Source: Candidatus Brocadia pituitae (lineage in GTDB: Bacteria > Planctomycetota > Brocadiia > Brocadiales > Brocadiaceae). Taken from it: 64,000 nt of DNA. The notes under the pieces were generated by a model that was not told the DNA's origin, searched no databases, and worked only from the letters and a program-made list of their open reading frames with translations. The number at the start of each line of letters is the position of its first letter. Within the stretch, counting starts at the first letter, position 1. The stretch covers positions 124,001 to 188,000 of the forward strand of contig AP021856.1 of the NCBI GenBank assembly GCA_017347445.1, given 5' to 3'. Position numbers and translations under genes: made by a program. Positions 25,201 to 35,254 of this stretch are shown in pieces.

Positions 25201-26050
25201 TTACAGAGAATTGATTGTCATCTCTTAAAATCTCGGTCATTAGATCGCTGTCCCTGAATTTATTTGCACCATCAACGTAAATAACAAATGGTAATAAATC
25301 ATCAGAACGAGTTGCCTCTAAAACGAGTTTCGTCTTCCCAATGCCGGGTTCACCATAAATACGAATATGCACAGCTTTATTGTTATTCTGTCGTAGTGCT
25401 GTTTGCAGGTTTGAAATAAATTTCTTTTGTTTTTCTCCTGCGACAAATTCTTTTTTCATATCATCATTTTCGGACCAACTTCTATGCGATTGAAATCTTG
25501 ACCTGTCTAATCCTTTAGTTCGCAAGGCTAAAGATGGAAATGGTGTGAGGAAACCACGGAGTTTATTCTGTTGCCATATTTCAATCTTTGCATTATTGTA
25601 TTTTCGATCAATAAGGATTAATTTTTCTTTAAACTTATTAACTAATTGATCGTCTTTGGTTTCAGGATTATCCCATCCGAATAGGACAATGATTAGTGTC
25701 CCGTCTTTGTCTAAACATGATTTCACTCTGGGTTTCAACTCATTAGTATTATCTTTAAATAGAATGCTTTTAATATGACATTCGTTACTTAAAGAAAAGT
25801 TACCGGTTTTAATTTGATAACGAGTCAATCCTTGTTTAATAATTCCCTGTCCACTGCTTGCACTAACATTATGTACTTCGGCATCAATACCTCCATCCGC
25901 AACAGTGATTGCGCTCGGCACATTTATAAGATTTTTCCCAATTCCAAGGGCGGTAGCTTCTGCCCATAATAACTCTCGGAAAAAATCCACAGCTTCTTGA
26001 GGACTTAAGCGATCGAAATCTCCATTTATGACTGTAAAAATTGTATCCAT
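22259..26050 (-). CDS. Nuclease-STAND NTPase with helical-repeat C-terminus (candidate Avs-like defence protein)
   Basis: A 1263-aa protein in three parts. Residues 1-170 look like a PD-(D/E)XK nuclease: ADGGIDAEV (51-59) followed by YQIKTG (78-83), the Asp...Q-x-K pattern of Mrr/Cap4-type enzymes. Residues 205-480 are a P-loop NTPase with Walker A GEPGIGKT (233-240), Walker B VILVLDE (283-289) and a winged-helix-like end. Residues 500-1263 are helical and repeat-like (AASSEVASQIVKELL, TEADPKSALECLKRTIG). This order, nuclease-STAND-sensor repeats, is that of antiviral STAND (Avs) proteins, which recognise a phage protein and then cut DNA. The family assignment is inference. It appears richer in A+T than its neighbours, has a weak ribosome site, and lies beside a RAYT, all compatible with acquisition by transfer. 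Confidence 0.7.
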   Translation of the reverse strand: MDTIFTVINGDFDRLSPQEAVDFFRELLWAEATALGIGKNLINVPSAITVADGGIDAEVHNVSASSGQGIIKQGLTRYQIKTGNFSLSNECHIKSILFKDNTNELKPRVKSCLDKDGTLIIVLFGWDNPETKDDQLVNKFKEKLILIDRKYNNAKIEIWQQNKLRGFLTPFPSLALRTKGLDRSRFQSHRSWSENDDMKKEFVAGEKQKKFISNLQTALRQNNNKAVHIRIYGEPGIGKTKLVLEATRSDDLLPFVIYVDGANKFRDSDLMTEILRDDNQFSVILVLDECNPDSRSYIWDKLKYRGPRIRIISIYNECDDTSGNIVYFDIPPLDNEQISKIIQEYQIPKDQADRWSELCSGSPRVAHVIGFNLKTNPEDLLKPPDTVNVWERYIVSGDDPNNPEVGQRRTILRHLALFKRFGYGRPVVSEAQAIAKIIERADLQITWPRFQEIINNLKARRILQGENTLYITPKALHIKLWIDWWNIYGNTFNLNEFSQNIPTSLLDWFCEMFKYAASSEVASQIVKELLSKNGPFQNDAILKTKLGAPFFLALTEADPKSALECLKRTIGKWTKEELLQFTTGRREVVLALEKIAVWRDLFGDAARLLLVLGEAENETYSNNAGGIFAELFSPARGQVAPTEASPKERLPVLKEALESSSKERRKLGLHACDLALETQHFTRTVGAEYQGLRKEPQLWMPKTYGELFDAYRQVWQLLFKRLDSLPEDEQQQGIDILLHRVWGLVRIQNLTDMVIDTVNELKQKPYGDKKKILTRVIEILNYIGKELPIETRQRLEQLRDTFIGNDFSSKMKRYVGMDIVEDNYDEEGTQLNQLQLQIEALTQQAVANNNLLKPELDWLVTTEAQNGYRFGYEIGRKDNNFSLLPILLEAQRNANKNPSVNFLSGYFRIIFEKDRVRWENTLDTMKEDIKLNTWIPELTKYSGMSDQAALRILDLAKKGIITIRYFWIFRTGKIAQNLSEDVFKIIIDYLLTSSDIYAISTSLDMYHLYYIYKEPEHILPVELTMRLLLHPLLFQKLNSGKHDQMDDYHWANIGKAFIKFYPKNNLEIADKILQHFGEDGTILDNIHDITQAVLDEITQKYPREVWILVTKYLGPPIGSQSYHIKQWLRGGFSFDDEGKGALPIFPLELIFKWVDEDIENRAWYFASFVPKKLFREEGKTCFAREVLIRYGMRDDVRRNLMANFSTEGWSGPASLHYQNKKQQLLDFNKGEENENVKRWIDEYVISLDRKIEQAKIEEERNGF

Positions 26051-26282
26051 ATTTAAACCAAACTTTATAAAGTCTGCATGAGACTGTTACCTTAGGATAA
26101 TTAATCGTGTTTGCTCAATTATAAGGAAACTGGATATATTTTATCGATGTTTTTCTCTGCCAAATATTCCTGTGGGATAAGATCGGAAATGGTATGTTTC
26201 AAGTCATTGAGATTCCTTCGTAAAAGGATGTCGTGGTGATGTAAAATACCTACCCACAATTGCGGGACTTAATTTTAGCACC

Positions 26283-27470
26283 TCAGTCAAAATCAGCATA
26301 TATCTCTCCAAAATTTATATTTGCGATGTTAACTCTCTCATACAGCTTTTTTATGGATAATTTTGCATATTGAAGGTCAGGGCTTGCGCTTCCATTCTGT
26401 ATCGAAACGGACGCCTCTATGAATCCGGCGAGGCTGTCGGCTGCCTTAACAAGTTCCCCGTCTTTTGGATTGAAGCTGTCGTTGTTATACGTCTCATTGA
26501 TCTCTTTACTGCTGAAATTTTCTTTCTTCCCGTTTATTGTCACAACACTGTCAAATTCGTCCTCAGTAAACATCTTAATTTCCGGATGCCATGCCTCCGG
26601 AATCAGACCATACACTTCTTTCTCCATCTGCTCTTTCTCATACCCTTTTATCAAGTCACTGAGTCCTTCGACCGACCTTTTTACCGGGGATATGATATCC
26701 CTGGTAAGGACTTCCGGCAGGTCATGAAACAAGCCGGTGAAGTAGTTGTTAACACACCTTTTTCTGCATGCCTTTATTTCCAGTGAAAAGAGGTAAGAAA
26801 GTATAGCAACAAATAACGAATGTCCCAGAACGGAAGTCTTTGGTATTCTGTGGAGATGAGCCCATCGTGACTGGAATCTGAGTTGGCCGCACAAGTCGAT
26901 AAAATTTTTGTATTTTGAATGCTTCGTCAATTGATCCGCGCCCTTTAAGTCATAGTATCGTTCCTGCTTTTCCTGTAAATCTTTTCTTATCGTATCTATC
27001 TCGTAGCCATCCGGATTTGCATGTTCAATAATGTTGAACTCCCACTTTGTAGCATAAAAGTGGGCGGCGCTCAGGATCCTTTTGTTTAACGTGTCGTCAC
27101 TCCTCAAAAAATAACTGCAAAATCTCTCACAGAAATCCCTGCCTAAAGGCGATAGAATGAATTCCAATTCTTTATAAACCCACTCGTTTAATTGTTTGTA
27201 TTTATTTGCGTCTTCCTTTATTTTATAAAAAATGGGCGGCTTTAAATCGGTAATGACGATGCGCTGCAAAAGTTCAAAAATCCCTCCTTCAATGATGTCT
27301 ATCCAGTTAAAACCCTGCTTATCTTCCTCGAATTTACCGAGAAAATAAGCAATTACCATTTTATGGGCCTGCTTATCCAGTTCTATTAATTCTATAGGAC
27401 GTATCTTATCGTTCCATCTTTGCATGTAAGCCGCATCAAAAATTTTGAGAAGTAGTGCCTTTCGTATCAT
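26283..27470 (-). CDS. HD-domain phosphohydrolase-like protein
   Basis: A protein of about 395 aa with a metal-dependent HD domain: SVLGHSLFVAILSYLFSLE (first His), NNYFTGLFHDLPEVLTRDIISPVKR (His-Asp pair) and DGELVKAADSLAGFIEA (final Asp). The first half is helical with no recognised domain. HD proteins act on nucleotides or other phosphate esters; the FHDLPEVLTRD pattern resembles the YfbR/5'-nucleotidase branch. The frame extends upstream to 27527, but the Met at residue 20 (MIRKALLLK), behind GGGGATCTT, is a better start. It ends 233 nt before the STAND gene on the same strand, so a joint defence role is possible but not shown. Confidence 0.75.
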   Translation of the reverse strand: MIRKALLLKIFDAAYMQRWNDKIRPIELIELDKQAHKMVIAYFLGKFEEDKQGFNWIDIIEGGIFELLQRIVITDLKPPIFYKIKEDANKYKQLNEWVYKELEFILSPLGRDFCERFCSYFLRSDDTLNKRILSAAHFYATKWEFNIIEHANPDGYEIDTIRKDLQEKQERYYDLKGADQLTKHSKYKNFIDLCGQLRFQSRWAHLHRIPKTSVLGHSLFVAILSYLFSLEIKACRKRCVNNYFTGLFHDLPEVLTRDIISPVKRSVEGLSDLIKGYEKEQMEKEVYGLIPEAWHPEIKMFTEDEFDSVVTINGKKENFSSKEINETYNNDSFNPKDGELVKAADSLAGFIEASVSIQNGSASPDLQYAKLSIKKLYERVNIANINFGEIYADFD

Positions 27471-27805
27471 GATATTAAGATCCCCGACGAACAGATAGAC
27501 GAACAGGTAATGGGTATGAGTCGACAAATTTATAGCCTAAATCCTGTTTATTATCAAGGGCTTTTTGAAGGAGAAGAGGTGGTTGGAAATCATGAAGGGT
27601 GGGGCAAGGCTATGCTGGACAGATTTTTTTGCAATGAATTATACAGCCCATTGGGATAGCAAATGAAAAATTGCCCTGTTATTTCGTAAGAAAATATTTT
27701 TAAAAACGAGTGATCTTATGATAAGATGAAAAGTAGCCATTCGGAAACTTTTATGACAGAGTAGTGCCAATGCATTCCTTGACACTACTGGTAGTTTGAA
27801 ATCTT
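27471..27805. other. Intergenic region before the N-ATPase block
   Basis: No gene was seen. The stretch separates the leftward HD gene from the rightward ATPase operon and should carry promoters for both, but I found no convincing -35/-10 pair. It ends at the start of the GTAACAAT element at 27806. Confidence 0.35.
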
Positions 27806-27938
27806 GTAACAATTTAGTTTTTTGAAATCATTTTGCATGAATGGTATTATCTATTGTAGGGGCAGGTTTCAAACCTGCCCCTACACGGCATGTAAAACGT
27901 TGTTATTTTGGAAATTTTTCAGAAAGCTAAACTGTTAC
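27806..27938. mobile_element. MITE-like element with GTAACAAT ends, copy B
   Basis: A 133-bp element: left end GTAACAATTTAGTTTTTTGA, right end the reverse complement of GTAACAGTTTAGCTTTCTGA. Inside is a 29-bp palindrome (27856-27884) with GTAGGGGC ends, the same class as the REPs around RAYT 1. It ends about 20 nt before the first gene of the N-ATPase operon; a sister copy begins 24 nt after its last gene. Confidence 0.7.
27856..27884. repeat. REP palindrome nested in MITE copy B
   Basis: A 29-bp palindrome with arms GTAGGGGCAGG and CCTGCCCCTAC. It shares its outer GTAGGGGC/GCCCCTAC with the palindromes at 8356-8430, 8776-8804, 9131-9203 and (in part) 44492-44562. Confidence 0.85.
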
Positions 27939-27949
27939 GAAATCTTTAA

Positions 27950-29729
<1,780 letters not shown>

Positions 29730-29730
<1 letters not shown>

Positions 29731-30008
29731 TGGAAAATAAAAAATTCTCCAGGGATATTGAGAAATCGGCCAAAGAACTGCTTAATGCCCGAAAGGAGGA
29801 GTCGAATTTCTGGCGTTATGCTAATGTCCTTGGTGTTGGAGGATGGGTTTTTGTTATCCCGGTAGTCGGAGGGGCTTATCTTGGGAGGTATCTGGATAAA
29901 AAAATGCACGGTGAAGGTATTTCGTGGACGATAACCCTTATAATCATTGGTATAGCTGTTGGTATTTATAACGTCTGGTATCTGTTCATCAGGAAACCAC
30001 AGCAATGA
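29730..30008 (+). CDS. atpQ: N-ATPase accessory membrane subunit AtpQ (AtpI-like)
   Basis: A 92-aa small membrane protein with a charged N-terminal half (KKFSRDIEKSAKELLNARKE) and two hydrophobic helices (YANVLGVGGWVFVIPVVGG and SWTITLIIIGIAVGIYNVW). It matches the AtpQ/AtpI-type protein placed between atpC and atpB in N-ATPase operons, thought to help c-ring assembly. N-ATPase operons normally have a second small membrane gene, atpR, next to it; here none is present. The start ATG overlaps the atpC stop (TGATG); a GTG one codon earlier is less likely. Confidence 0.75.
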
Positions 30009-30670
30009 AAATATTTAATATTTTCCCGGAAACAATTTTTTCGATTGGCCCCGTTCAGATCACAGACACGGTTATTACCACATGGTTTGTTATGGCGGCT
30101 ATAATAACCATCTGCTATCTTGCGACAAGAAAACTCTCCATAAAGCCATCTTTTTTTCAGGAGATTTTAGAGGCTGTCTTTGAGGCTATCGAAAAAACAA
30201 TAAAGGATATCATCCCGTTAAACCCCTGGCTGGTTTTGCCGGTGCTGGGAACCCTGTGGATCCTTATCGGTTTTTCCAATCTTGCCGGTTTAATACCGGG
30301 GTTGAAAACCCCTACCGCGGACCTCAATACAACCGTCGCATTTGCATTAATATCTTTCTCAATGACCCACGTCATTGGCATAACAACTCAAGGATTTAAA
30401 GGATATCTCCTCCACTACAAAGAACCAACCTGGATATTGCTTCCCTTCCACCTTATAGCAGAGGTCACACGGACTGTGGCGCTTGCCGTTAGGCTCTTTG
30501 GGAATATGTTAAGTGGTGATATGATCGCCATAATACTTCTCGGTATAGTCGGCTTGCTGGTGCCGATCCCGTTTAGTTTGCTGCATATTATTATTGGTCT
30601 TATACAGGCGTATATATTTGGTGTTTTAACCCTGGTGTTTATAGCAGGTGGCATAAGAACGAAATCATGA
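30005..30670 (+). CDS. atpB: N-type ATPase subunit a
   Basis: A 221-aa Fo subunit a, which forms the ion half-channels against the c ring. The essential arginine lies in AEVTRTVALAVRLFGNMLSGDM (near residues 148-169). Five or six hydrophobic helices are visible, including LVLPVLGTLWILIGFSNLAGLIPG and the final ILLGIVGLLVPIPFSLLHIIIGLIQAYIFGVLTLVFI. The ATG overlaps the previous stop (ATGA). Confidence 0.93.
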   Translation: MKIFNIFPETIFSIGPVQITDTVITTWFVMAAIITICYLATRKLSIKPSFFQEILEAVFEAIEKTIKDIIPLNPWLVLPVLGTLWILIGFSNLAGLIPGLKTPTADLNTTVAFALISFSMTHVIGITTQGFKGYLLHYKEPTWILLPFHLIAEVTRTVALAVRLFGNMLSGDMIAIILLGIVGLLVPIPFSLLHIIIGLIQAYIFGVLTLVFIAGGIRTKS

Positions 30671-30683
30671 AAGGAGATTGAAG

Positions 30684-30950
30684 ATGGATGCTAAAACCGT
30701 AGTTATTTCTGCTTCTATAATAGCCGCCGCCCTTGTCATGGCGATTGGTGGATATGGTCCTGCAAGGGCACTGGGCGCGGCGCTTACAGAGGCGCTTGAC
30801 GCAATAGCAAGGCAACCTGAGTCCTCTGATAAGATCATGAGAGCGCTTTTTGTTGGAATGGCATTGATAGAATCAATTGCCATATATGCATTTGTTATCG
30901 CATTGATTATCCTTTTTGCAAATCCTCTCATCGGGTATATCTTAAAATGA
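30684..30950 (+). CDS. atpE: N-type ATPase subunit c
   Basis: An 88-aa hairpin proteolipid of the rotor ring. The polar loop is ARQPESSD (42-49). Helix 2 carries the ion-binding glutamate E63 in the motif E63-S64-x-x-x-Y68, typical of sodium-binding c subunits. In helix 1, however, the position of the second ligand (Gln in Ilyobacter, Glu in other N-ATPases, 12 residues before the loop ARQPE) is Leu30, and the Thr normally after S64 is Ile65. So the sodium site is only partly conserved. The start is the ATG behind AAAGGAG; the TTG two codons earlier is within the ribosome-site spacing. Confidence 0.92.
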   Translation: MDAKTVVISASIIAAALVMAIGGYGPARALGAALTEALDAIARQPESSDKIMRALFVGMALIESIAIYAFVIALIILFANPLIGYILK

Positions 30951-31687
30951 AATTCAACATCTGGACACTGCTGTTTCAGATAATAAACTTTATTGTACTG
31001 CTGTTTATTCTGAAAAGGATATTATATAAACCCATACGGGAAATTATAGAAAAGAGGAGAGGGCTTATAGCAAAAACCGTTGAGGATGCAGAAAAGACAA
31101 AAAAAGAGGCACAAGAGCTTAAGGAAAAACACGAAGAAGCGTTGGAAAAATTAAAGGAAATGCAAAGCCAGATGATCGAACAAACAAGGGAGGAAGCTCT
31201 TAAAGACAGAAATAAGTTGCTGGGTGAGGCAGAGAAAGACGCAGCGAAAATAACCGAAAAAGAAAAGGCCTTGTTTGATGCGGAAAAAAGGAGGGTAGAA
31301 GCAGCATTAAAAAATAAAACCCTTGAAATTGCCTCTGCCTTTGCATCAAACCTTTTAGAGGACATTTCAGACGAAGAGCTTCATAAGGCCATATTCAGAA
31401 AGCTCATAAAAGAAAATGAGAAAATGGTTTCTGATATCTCGAAAATAGAGGAGAAAGGCGAAACATTACCTATAGACCTTGTAAGTGCATATCCTTTAAA
31501 AACAGATGAAATAAAGATGTTTCAGGAAACTCTGGAATCACAGCTTACAAAAAAAGTGAACATTACTACGACCGTTGACAAGACGCTTATCGCTGGGGTA
31601 AGGGTAAAGGTCTGCGACATGATTTACGACTCCTCGCTGGCAGGTCAGGTAAATGCACTCGCTTCCAGGCTGAAAGAAACCACATAA
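30947..31687 (+). CDS. atpF: N-type ATPase subunit b with C-terminal delta-like domain
   Basis: A 246-aa peripheral-stalk subunit. Residues 5-25 form the membrane anchor (IWTLLFQIINFIVLLFILK), 30-140 are a long charged coiled coil, and from about 140 to the end there is a domain resembling the delta subunit (SAFASNLLEDISDEELHKAIF, KVNITTTVDKTLIAGVRVKVCDMIYDSSLAGQVNALASRL). N-ATPases have no separate delta gene, and this fusion is how they attach the stalk to F1. Overlaps the atpE stop by four bases. Confidence 0.92.
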   Translation: MKFNIWTLLFQIINFIVLLFILKRILYKPIREIIEKRRGLIAKTVEDAEKTKKEAQELKEKHEEALEKLKEMQSQMIEQTREEALKDRNKLLGEAEKDAAKITEKEKALFDAEKRRVEAALKNKTLEIASAFASNLLEDISDEELHKAIFRKLIKENEKMVSDISKIEEKGETLPIDLVSAYPLKTDEIKMFQETLESQLTKKVNITTTVDKTLIAGVRVKVCDMIYDSSLAGQVNALASRLKETT

Positions 31688-33184
31688 ATGGAAAAGGAAC
31701 TAACGGTTTTTTGGGAAAAAGTAAAAGAAAAAGCCACAACCAGCAGATTCTCTGTCGGAATTACCGAAGAGGGGAAAGTGCTGGCCGTGGGTGACGGCAT
31801 TGTGCATGTCGCTGGTTTGAGAGACGCAAAACTCTACGAACTGATAAAGTTTGAAAGTGGCGACGAGGGAATAGTTTTTGATCTCGATATCAACAGCATT
31901 GGCGTGGTGCTTCTCACTGAGCAGAATGGAATACGCGCGGGTGACAAAGGATATAAAACTGAACAAATTGCTTCTGTAAAGGTAAGTGAAGAGCTTTTAG
32001 GGCGGGTATTGGATGCCCTCGGTAATCCCATAGATGACGGACCGAAACCAGAGCAAACGACATCCTATCCCGTAGAAAGAGAAGCCCCTCCGCTGTTGAA
32101 AAGAGAATTTATTACTGAACCTCTTTACACCGGTATAAAGGTCATAGACTCTATGCTTGCCATAGGCAAAGGGCAAAGGGAATTAATTATCGGCGACTCT
32201 TCAACAGGTAAGACGTCAATAGCGGTAGACACGGTTATCAATCAGAAAAACAGTGGGGTAATCTCTGTTTTTGTTGTCATAGGGCAGAAGAAGTCACAGG
32301 TCTTAAAGATTCTTGAAGAGGTAAAGAGATACGGTGATTTCTCTAAAACCATATTTGTTATTGCCGATGCCTCAAATTCTCCAGGCCTTCAGTATATTGC
32401 GCCTTACAGCGCTACTGCCATTGCCGAGTATTTTCTCGACAAAGGGAAGGATGTCCTCGTTGTTTACGATGACCTGACAAAACATGCGGATGCATATCGT
32501 TCATTAAGCCTTTTACTGAAGAGACCGCCGGGGAGAGAGGCATATCCGGGCGATATATTTTTCATCCATTCAAGACTTCTCGAGCGCTCTGCAAAACTCA
32601 ATCAAAAAAACGGGGGCGGATCCATCACCGCCCTTCCGATCGTGGAAACACAGCAGGGCAGGATATCATCCTATATTCCTACAAATCTCATATCGATAAC
32701 GGATGGGCAAATATATCTTGATGCCTTCTTGTTCAACAAAGGTATCCGGCCCGCAGTGGACGTTAGCAAGTCTGTGTCGAGGATAGGGGGAAAGGCTCAG
32801 GTTGAAGCAATGAAAGCCGTGGCTGAAAGACTGAAAATAGATTATTCCAGATTCACTGAAGTGGAAGTATTTACCAAATTCGGGGCGCATTTAGAAGAAG
32901 AAACGGCAAAACTCATCAGGCGCGGGGAACGGTTAAGGGAAATCCTGAAACAGCCGCAGTTTCATCCCTTCACCCTTGAAGACGAAGTATTAAGCTTCGT
33001 AATTTTAGAATCAGGCATACTCGATACTATTGAAACTGCCGCGGTAGAAAAAGTTTGCGAGGAGATACTCAACAAGATAAAATCCACCTTTCCGGAAATT
33101 ATAAATACTATGAATCGTGATGGGTGTCTGGGGAAGAAAGACTTGGATGCCTTAAAGGATTTCATTGCAAAGGAAAGGGACTAA
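31688..33184 (+). CDS. atpA: N-type ATPase subunit alpha
   Basis: A 498-aa F1 alpha subunit. Nucleotide-binding loop GDSSTGKT at residues 169-176, preceded by YTGIKVIDSMLAIGKGQREL; the arginine-finger region is in AVDVSKSVSRIGGKAQ (near 358-373). It starts directly after the atpF stop with no gap. Length matches other alpha subunits (about 500 aa). Confidence 0.95.
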   Translation: MEKELTVFWEKVKEKATTSRFSVGITEEGKVLAVGDGIVHVAGLRDAKLYELIKFESGDEGIVFDLDINSIGVVLLTEQNGIRAGDKGYKTEQIASVKVSEELLGRVLDALGNPIDDGPKPEQTTSYPVEREAPPLLKREFITEPLYTGIKVIDSMLAIGKGQRELIIGDSSTGKTSIAVDTVINQKNSGVISVFVVIGQKKSQVLKILEEVKRYGDFSKTIFVIADASNSPGLQYIAPYSATAIAEYFLDKGKDVLVVYDDLTKHADAYRSLSLLLKRPPGREAYPGDIFFIHSRLLERSAKLNQKNGGGSITALPIVETQQGRISSYIPTNLISITDGQIYLDAFLFNKGIRPAVDVSKSVSRIGGKAQVEAMKAVAERLKIDYSRFTEVEVFTKFGAHLEEETAKLIRRGERLREILKQPQFHPFTLEDEVLSFVILESGILDTIETAAVEKVCEEILNKIKSTFPEIINTMNRDGCLGKKDLDALKDFIAKERD

Positions 33185-33186
33185 AC

Positions 33187-34032
33187 GTGCTTTCTTCTCT
33201 GGATATTGAAAAAAAGACAAGGGCATTATATACCATAGAGGATATTGTCAGCGCTATGAAGGCATATGCGGGGGTTACCATACGAAGGACCGAAGATATT
33301 GTACAAAATATAAGGGCATACGAAAAGAATCTGCTTTATGCGATGGCCGATATTGTAACGCATTACCCGGAAATATCATCAAAGGAACAAAACAAAGGGA
33401 AAAGAATTCTCGCGGCTTTCGGTTCCTCACAGGGGCTCTGCGGTTCTTATAATGAAAAAATGGTTGAGGTTGTTTCCGGAGTAATTACCCGTAATGATAT
33501 GCTATTCGTGATCGGAAAAAGGCTTAAATTGTCTCTGGAATTAAAACATATAGCCTATGGAGATGCTAGCGACTCAGTAGCAAGCATTAGCGGAATACCA
33601 TCAGCACTGAAAGAAACGGTTGCAAAAATAATGAATATCTACCGTAAGGAAGAGTTCTATAACCTGACCCTCATCTTTACCAACATTTTTGAGAAAAAGG
33701 CGGAGGTCTCCGTGGAACAAATCCTCCCCCCCGATACGCGTAAAATACTTGCTTTAAACCCAACCAGGGTCCCGCCTTTCACCTATCTGGAACCAAAGAA
33801 AATATTTGGGAAGATCCTGGAAGAGTTTTTGTTTATCAGCCTTTACCGATGCTACATGGAGTCACTCAGAAGCGAGAACTGGTATCGATTAAGAAGCATG
33901 GACGGCGCATCTGAGACCCTTAAACGACAACTTTCGAACCTTAATTCTATACAGATGTACACCAGACAGGAAGAAATTACGGAAGAAATGCTAGAGATAC
34001 TGGGAAGCGGGATGTTCTATAAAAAATATTGA
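33187..34032 (+). CDS. atpG: N-type ATPase subunit gamma
   Basis: A 281-aa central rotor shaft. The N-terminal helix (LDIEKKTRALYTIEDIVSAMKAYAGVTIRR) and the C-terminal helix (MESLRSENWYRLRSMDGASETLKRQL) match gamma subunits, though more divergent than housekeeping ones, as usual for N-ATPases. Between them the Rossmann-like part contains LAAFGSSQGLCGSYNEKM. The GTG at 33187, three bases after the atpA stop, is the natural start; the frame is open further upstream inside atpA. It ends the operon; the GTAACAAT element copy C follows 24 nt later. Confidence 0.9.
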   Translation: MLSSLDIEKKTRALYTIEDIVSAMKAYAGVTIRRTEDIVQNIRAYEKNLLYAMADIVTHYPEISSKEQNKGKRILAAFGSSQGLCGSYNEKMVEVVSGVITRNDMLFVIGKRLKLSLELKHIAYGDASDSVASISGIPSALKETVAKIMNIYRKEEFYNLTLIFTNIFEKKAEVSVEQILPPDTRKILALNPTRVPPFTYLEPKKIFGKILEEFLFISLYRCYMESLRSENWYRLRSMDGASETLKRQLSNLNSIQMYTRQEEITEEMLEILGSGMFYKKY

Positions 34033-34055
34033 GGAAGTTTGTTGCAGGAACTTTT

Positions 34056-34271
34056 GTAACAATTTAGTTTTTTGAAAAAGTATAGGGAAAAGCTCCGTTA
34101 GGAGCGATATATTTATAGACAAACCATTATGCCATAATCAAGCTCCATCGGAGCGACATGTTTTTCCTGTGTTTCACATGACGCTCCGATGGAGCTAAGG
34201 CTTTGCATATTGCATTTTCTATAAACATCTCACCCCTACGGGGCTGTTTTTCAAAACAACTAAAATGTTGC
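34056..34271. mobile_element. MITE-like element with GTAACAAT ends, copy C
   Basis: A 216-bp element: left end GTAACAATTTAGTTTTTTGA (identical to copy B), right end the reverse complement of GCAACATTTTAGTTGTTTTG. Its interior contains a different family of palindromes built on GCTCCGTTAGGAGCG and CGCTCCGATGGAGC. It starts 24 nt after the last N-ATPase gene, opposite copy B at the front of the operon. Confidence 0.65.
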
Positions 34272-34462
34272 GAACCATTTTATTTTTCAAAATAAATACA
34301 TGTTCTGCTACCTTTCTATAGTAAACGTATTAAATAAGTTGACATGTGCTGGTCATTGCGAGCGACAGCGAAACAATCCCACTATTAAGATTACTTCGGG
34401 CTGGCGACCTCGCAATGGCAACTTTCTTTATGCGCTTAATATAGTCTAGCCAAGGAGGAACT
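34272..34462. other. Spacer before the LOG gene with a dispersed repeat
   Basis: 34338-34362 (starting GTTGACATGTGCTGGTCATT) recurs inverted near 3990-4013. TTGACA in it could serve as a -35 element for the LOG gene, but no matching -10 is clear. Confidence 0.35.
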
Positions 34463-35254
34463 ATGAATCACCCTGATAGACCAATTGAGGTTGAACCAGC
34501 TTATCATAATCAAATATTTCTCGACAGCGACGACGGAAGACCTCTTCGCATTCTGGCCGAGTACCTTGAGCCTCTTTACCGTCTCCGGCGAGAAGGGATC
34601 CATGACACCATTGTTTTTTTCGGATCTGCCAGAATGAAGGAAGACGGGTCGCTCGGACAGTATTACAAGGATGCGCGTTTGTTGGCGCGGCTTCTGACTG
34701 AGTGGTCACTCAGACTTTCTGATTCAAGACGATTTGTGATCTGTTCTGGCGGCGGAGGCGGCATTATGGAGGCAGCGAATCGAGGCGCTGCGGATGCAGG
34801 CGGCAGCACGGTCGGATTCAATATCGGTCTGCCCTATGAACAGCGCCCTAACCCCTACGTCACTCCATCGCTCTTATTTGAATTTCACTACTTTTTCATG
34901 CGCAAACTGTGGTTTTCGCATCTGGCACGGGCACTCATTGTGTTTCCTGGAGGATTCGGCACGCTGGACGAGTTTTTGGAGATGTTAACACTTGCACAAA
35001 CAAAAAAGATTGACCGGGACATCCTCATCCTTCTCTACGGCTCTGAATACTGGAAAGAGGTGATCAATTTCGACACCCTTCTGAAGTACGGGATGATCGG
35101 TGCAGAAGATCTGGATCTTATTCATCGTGTGGACGACGTGCAAACCGCCTTTGAATTTCTCAAAAACTGCCTGCCGAAAGAAAAAGAAGCGGTTTGCCCC
35201 GCGATCGCTAAGGCGAAATTTTCAAAACCGCGAATTGAGGAGGCTTCACGATGA
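34463..35254 (+). CDS. LOG-family (lysine decarboxylase-like) Rossmann protein
   Basis: A 263-aa protein of the LOG/TIGR00730 type. The two family motifs are present: CSGGGGGIMEAANRGAADAGG (near 93-113) and ALIVFPGGFGTLDEFLEMLTLAQTKKI (near 157-183), the PGGxGTxxE signature. Members act as phosphoribohydrolases on nucleoside monophosphates, or are of unknown function in bacteria. It has a strong AAGGAGG ribosome site. Its stop overlaps the start of the next gene by four bases (ATGA), so the two form an operon. Confidence 0.9.
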   Translation: MNHPDRPIEVEPAYHNQIFLDSDDGRPLRILAEYLEPLYRLRREGIHDTIVFFGSARMKEDGSLGQYYKDARLLARLLTEWSLRLSDSRRFVICSGGGGGIMEAANRGAADAGGSTVGFNIGLPYEQRPNPYVTPSLLFEFHYFFMRKLWFSHLARALIVFPGGFGTLDEFLEMLTLAQTKKIDRDILILLYGSEYWKEVINFDTLLKYGMIGAEDLDLIHRVDDVQTAFEFLKNCLPKEKEAVCPAIAKAKFSKPRIEEASR

